The position numbers and the translations under genes were made by a program. This document shows, piece after piece, positions 61,761 through 64,000 of a stretch of 64,000 nt of DNA. The notes beneath the pieces were generated by a model. The model saw nothing but the letters and a program-made list of their open reading frames with translations. It was not told where the DNA came from and did no database searches. The DNA is from Agrobacterium sp. a22-2 (GTDB taxonomy: Bacteria; Pseudomonadota; Alphaproteobacteria; Rhizobiales; Rhizobiaceae): positions 1-64,000 of the forward strand of contig NZ_JAAXMM010000011.1 of assembly GCF_012276985.1 (NCBI RefSeq). The letters are read 5' to 3'. Numbering within the stretch: the first letter of the stretch is position 1; the number at the start of each line of letters is the position of its first letter.

Positions 61761-62303
61761 ATGCGTCTGACCGATCTACAACCAGAGGACATGTCTCCAC
61801 TTCAGCGCAGCGTCTTGGAGGAAGCATCATCCGGTCGACGCGGTCATGTCCCGGCACCGTTGCGGGCGTGGATCCACAGTCCGGAACTGGGCGCAAGAGC
61901 GCAACGTCTCGGCGAATTCGTCCGCTACAATACAGAACTTGGTGCGGCTCTGTCAGAGCTTGCAATTCTTCTGGTCGCACGCGACTGGGGGGCGATTTAC
62001 GAATGGGATGTTCACAAACGGGAAGCTTTGAAAGCCGGTGTCGAACCCCACGTCATCGAGGCAATACGAACACGATCAGATCCCCTCTTCCAAAGCGATA
62101 AAGCCTCCATTGTCTATCGCTACGTGAAGGTCTTGTTGGAAACCCGCTTTGTCCCAGACGCACTTCACCGTGAGGCATTAAACGCAATCGGTGAGTCTGG
62201 TTTAGCGGAGCTCGTCGGTATCGTTGGTTATTATTCTTTCGTAGCGATGACACTGAATGCCTTTGAAATCGGCGTAGAACAGGGTTCCGCAGACCTGGAG
62301 TGA
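61761..62303 (+). CDS. carboxymuconolactone decarboxylase (CMD) family protein
   Basis: This 180-residue alpha-helical protein has the CMD core SELAILLVARDWGAIYEWDVHKREALKAGV, with the Glu and His conserved in gamma-carboxymuconolactone decarboxylases. The redox Cys pair of AhpD is absent, so decarboxylation or isomerisation is more likely than peroxidase activity. AGGAGG lies 7 bases before the ATG. It probably works in the same aromatic pathway. Confidence 0.83.
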   Translation: MRLTDLQPEDMSPLQRSVLEEASSGRRGHVPAPLRAWIHSPELGARAQRLGEFVRYNTELGAALSELAILLVARDWGAIYEWDVHKREALKAGVEPHVIEAIRTRSDPLFQSDKASIVYRYVKVLLETRFVPDALHREALNAIGESGLAELVGIVGYYSFVAMTLNAFEIGVEQGSADLE

Positions 62304-62479
62304 GCGAGCCTCAGCCAGCTCTACGCCCCACGACCGTGGCGCCGGTGGCCCCTGTGGTTTGGCCTGCTGTAGCGCAACCGTCTCGGGGTGGAGCGTCGGT
62401 GCCAGTGGCCCCAGTCGCCTGGCTGTCCGCGCCATCCATTCATTCCCCGGAAATCAATGCAGAGAGTTGCAGCAGGCTG

Positions 62480-63112
62480 CTAGGCTGCACTTGTGATGAA
62501 AGCATTAGCCCGACGGAGATAGACGATGAGATCCTCGATGGTGACGAGATGTAGGTGATGCTTTCGGGCAAACACTTCCAAATCCGGTAGGCGCGCCATG
62601 GTGCCGTCATCGTTGGCGATTTCACAGATCACGCCGGACGGCGCCTTTCCGGCCAGGCGACAAAGCTCGATCGCAGCCTCCGTATGCCCCGGCCGCCCCA
62701 GGATGCCGGACGGGTTGGCGCGCAGCGGAAAGATATGGCCGGGGCGCGAGAAGTCTTCCGGCTCGGCCGTCGGATCAATCAGCGCCTTGATGGTTGCGGC
62801 ACGATCGGCGGCCGAGATCCCCGTCGTCGTGCCGGGCAGATAGTCCACCGAGACGGTGAAGGCCGTCCCGAGAGAATCGGTGTTTTTCGGCACCATCAAC
62901 GGGATTTCCAGGGCGTCCAGGCGGTTGCCCTCCATCGGCACGCAGATCAGGCCCCGGGCCTTGTTCATCATGAAGGCGATCTTTTCTGCCGTCACGTCTT
63001 GCGATGCGAAGATGAGATCGCCTTCATTTTCGCGGTCCTGATCGTCAACGACGATGACCATGTCACCGCGTGCGATGGCGAGGATGGCGTCTTCAATCTT
63101 GGAAACGGTCAT
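62480..63112 (-). CDS. ribB: 3,4-dihydroxy-2-butanone-4-phosphate synthase
   Basis: This 210-residue enzyme converts ribulose-5-phosphate to the four-carbon precursor of riboflavin. It shows the acidic loop DDQDRENEGDLIF at 23-35 and the catalytic segment GRPGHTEAAIELCRLAG. There is no fused GTP cyclohydrolase II domain. The ATG at 63112 fits the family start. It follows a TonB receptor gene on the same strand, and no FMN riboswitch is visible upstream, suggesting a specialised second ribB, perhaps iron-linked. Confidence 0.92.
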   Translation of the reverse strand: MTVSKIEDAILAIARGDMVIVVDDQDRENEGDLIFASQDVTAEKIAFMMNKARGLICVPMEGNRLDALEIPLMVPKNTDSLGTAFTVSVDYLPGTTTGISAADRAATIKALIDPTAEPEDFSRPGHIFPLRANPSGILGRPGHTEAAIELCRLAGKAPSGVICEIANDDGTMARLPDLEVFARKHHLHLVTIEDLIVYLRRANAFITSAA

Positions 63113-63229
63113 GGATGCGTCTTTCCGGGCAGGAGGATTGGTGAAACGTCGATTTCGGGGTGGAGACACCCATGACACCGTCATTGAGTGTTGCCTTTCT
63201 TCCCTTTCCAGACAGCGTTGGCGAAGCCA

Positions 63230-64000
63230 TCAGAACGTGACCCGCAATCCGGCATAAAAGGCACGACGGTCGCCGGGAATATAGCCCAAGGGATTGGTGA
63301 GGCTTAAGTCCGGAACGGAGTTGACCTTCATCAATGCTCCCATCACTTCGTAGTCCGTGTCGAATACGTTGGTGACGAGACCGAAGATTTCGGCGTTTTC
63401 ACTGAGCTTGTAGCGCGCGCTGAGCGAGAGAAGGGCAAAAGGATCGGATTTATCGAGAGTATTGTTCTCGTCGAACTGGGCATAGCTTCCGCTGACCGCC
63501 GTGACCGTGCCGCCCACATTCAGCCGGTCATTGACGGCGTAGTCGGCAGTCAGGCTCAAGATCTGGTTGGGGATGTTTGGCATTTCCGAGCCTTCCGGAA
63601 CGGTGATGTGGCCCGTGGCATCGGCAGAGGGATTATCCGAACTGAAGACGGAGAATGTCTCTTCGAACGTCGATTTCTGCAGGATATAATCGAGGCCGAA
63701 GGTCCAGGGGCCGGACGCCAGGGCAGCGTTGAAACGCATTCCCCGACGCCAGGAATCTCCGACATTGCTGAACATCGGTCGCGTTTCCCGCAAGACGAGC
63801 CAATAGGTGTCCTCCGTCTGCTGGGAAAACAGCCGGAAGTTCCAGGACAAGGTTGTGTCGCCGAATACGGTGTTCTGGGCGCGGACGCCGACTTCGAAGT
63901 TGTCCGAGTGAGTCTGATCAAGCGGTTCGTCCGCGGCAGGAAAGTTGGCGAACGCACAGGTTGAGGCCATGCTGCCGCACATCGTTCCAAATGGCGTCGG
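63230..64000 (-). CDS. TonB-dependent outer-membrane receptor, C-terminal part (partial)
   Basis: The gene runs off the right edge, and at least 256 C-terminal residues are seen. Alternating hydrophobic strands form the beta-barrel end (SWNFRLFSQQTEDTYWL, SLSARYKLSENAEIFGLVTN, FYAGLRVTF with the terminal aromatic residue recognised by BAM). LVTNVFDTDYEV is the usual TonB-receptor signature. The Asn-Phe-Glu-Val segment DNFEVGVRAQN is also typical. It would import a siderophore, haem or similar nutrient. ribB follows 117 bases downstream. Confidence 0.88.
   Translation of the reverse strand, partial: PTPFGTMCGSMASTCAFANFPAADEPLDQTHSDNFEVGVRAQNTVFGDTTLSWNFRLFSQQTEDTYWLVLRETRPMFSNVGDSWRRGMRFNAALASGPWTFGLDYILQKSTFEETFSVFSSDNPSADATGHITVPEGSEMPNIPNQILSLTADYAVNDRLNVGGTVTAVSGSYAQFDENNTLDKSDPFALLSLSARYKLSENAEIFGLVTNVFDTDYEVMGALMKVNSVPDLSLTNPLGYIPGDRRAFYAGLRVTF

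Noticed and set aside
63113..63229. FMN riboswitch upstream of ribB
   Set aside because: The space is too short and the conserved FMN-aptamer segments are not visible on the minus strand.

Overview
The window looks like an accessory segment from an alphaproteobacterium of the Rhizobiales (Rhizobium/Agrobacterium/Ensifer type). The evidence is high GC, many ABC transporter and dehydrogenase operons, SorC/EryD-type and FadR-type regulators, and rhizobial IS3-family elements. No rRNA, plasmid replication gene, conjugation gene or CRISPR array is visible. Most genes belong to four catabolic blocks, each with its own transporter and regulator.

Left edge (1-4.9 kb): an initiator tRNA gene with terminator, an IS3-family (IS407-group) element whose transposase is broken by two tiny palindromic insertions, then a minus-strand signalling operon. 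That operon holds a small unknown gene, a FIST sensor gene cut by one in-frame stop, and a PAS-GGDEF diguanylate cyclase, joined by ATGA overlaps.

Block 1 (4.9-25.3 kb): a Liv-type ABC importer, a FadR-type GntR regulator, and a large set of catabolic genes. These are a ProC-like reductase, two SDRs, a 3-hydroxyacyl dehydrogenase-like enzyme, a DUF3830 protein, NIPSNAP, a 2-oxoacid/acetoin dehydrogenase-like E1alpha/E1beta/E2 with the E2 fused to a hydrolase, a single-chain B12-dependent mutase-like protein, a hydrolase, an aspartate dehydrogenase-like protein, a cupin and two flavoenzymes. Four copies of a TGTCGACA-centred palindrome sit at the control regions and point to one regulon. The substrate is not obvious, and the combination looks like an uncharacterised pathway.

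Block 2 (25.9-35.3 kb): a GlpD-family dehydrogenase, FGGY kinase, MalEFGK-type importer, TIM-barrel aldolase-like protein and SorC regulator. Block 3 (35.3-49.9 kb): a divergent SorC regulator, glycerol-1-phosphate dehydrogenase-like protein, HAD phosphatase, second GlpD, two FGGY kinases, a ribose-type importer and a ThDP enzyme. Both look like polyol or sugar-alcohol pathways resembling rhizobial erythritol loci. Each of the three ABC binding-protein genes in blocks 1-3 is followed by a strong intercistronic hairpin.

Block 4 (50.2-62.3 kb) starts with an AraC fragment and a second IS3 element. This element carries a third, inverted copy of the small palindromic insertion and supplies the last codons of a maleate isomerase gene. 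The block continues with an aromatic-ring monooxygenase, MmgE/PrpD protein, TRAP transporter, GlcG-like protein, VOC dioxygenase, FAH-family hydrolase, IclR regulator and CMD protein. Together they suggest hydroxylation, ring cleavage, hydrolysis and maleate-to-fumarate conversion of an aromatic acid. The right edge holds ribB and the 3' end of a TonB-dependent receptor gene.
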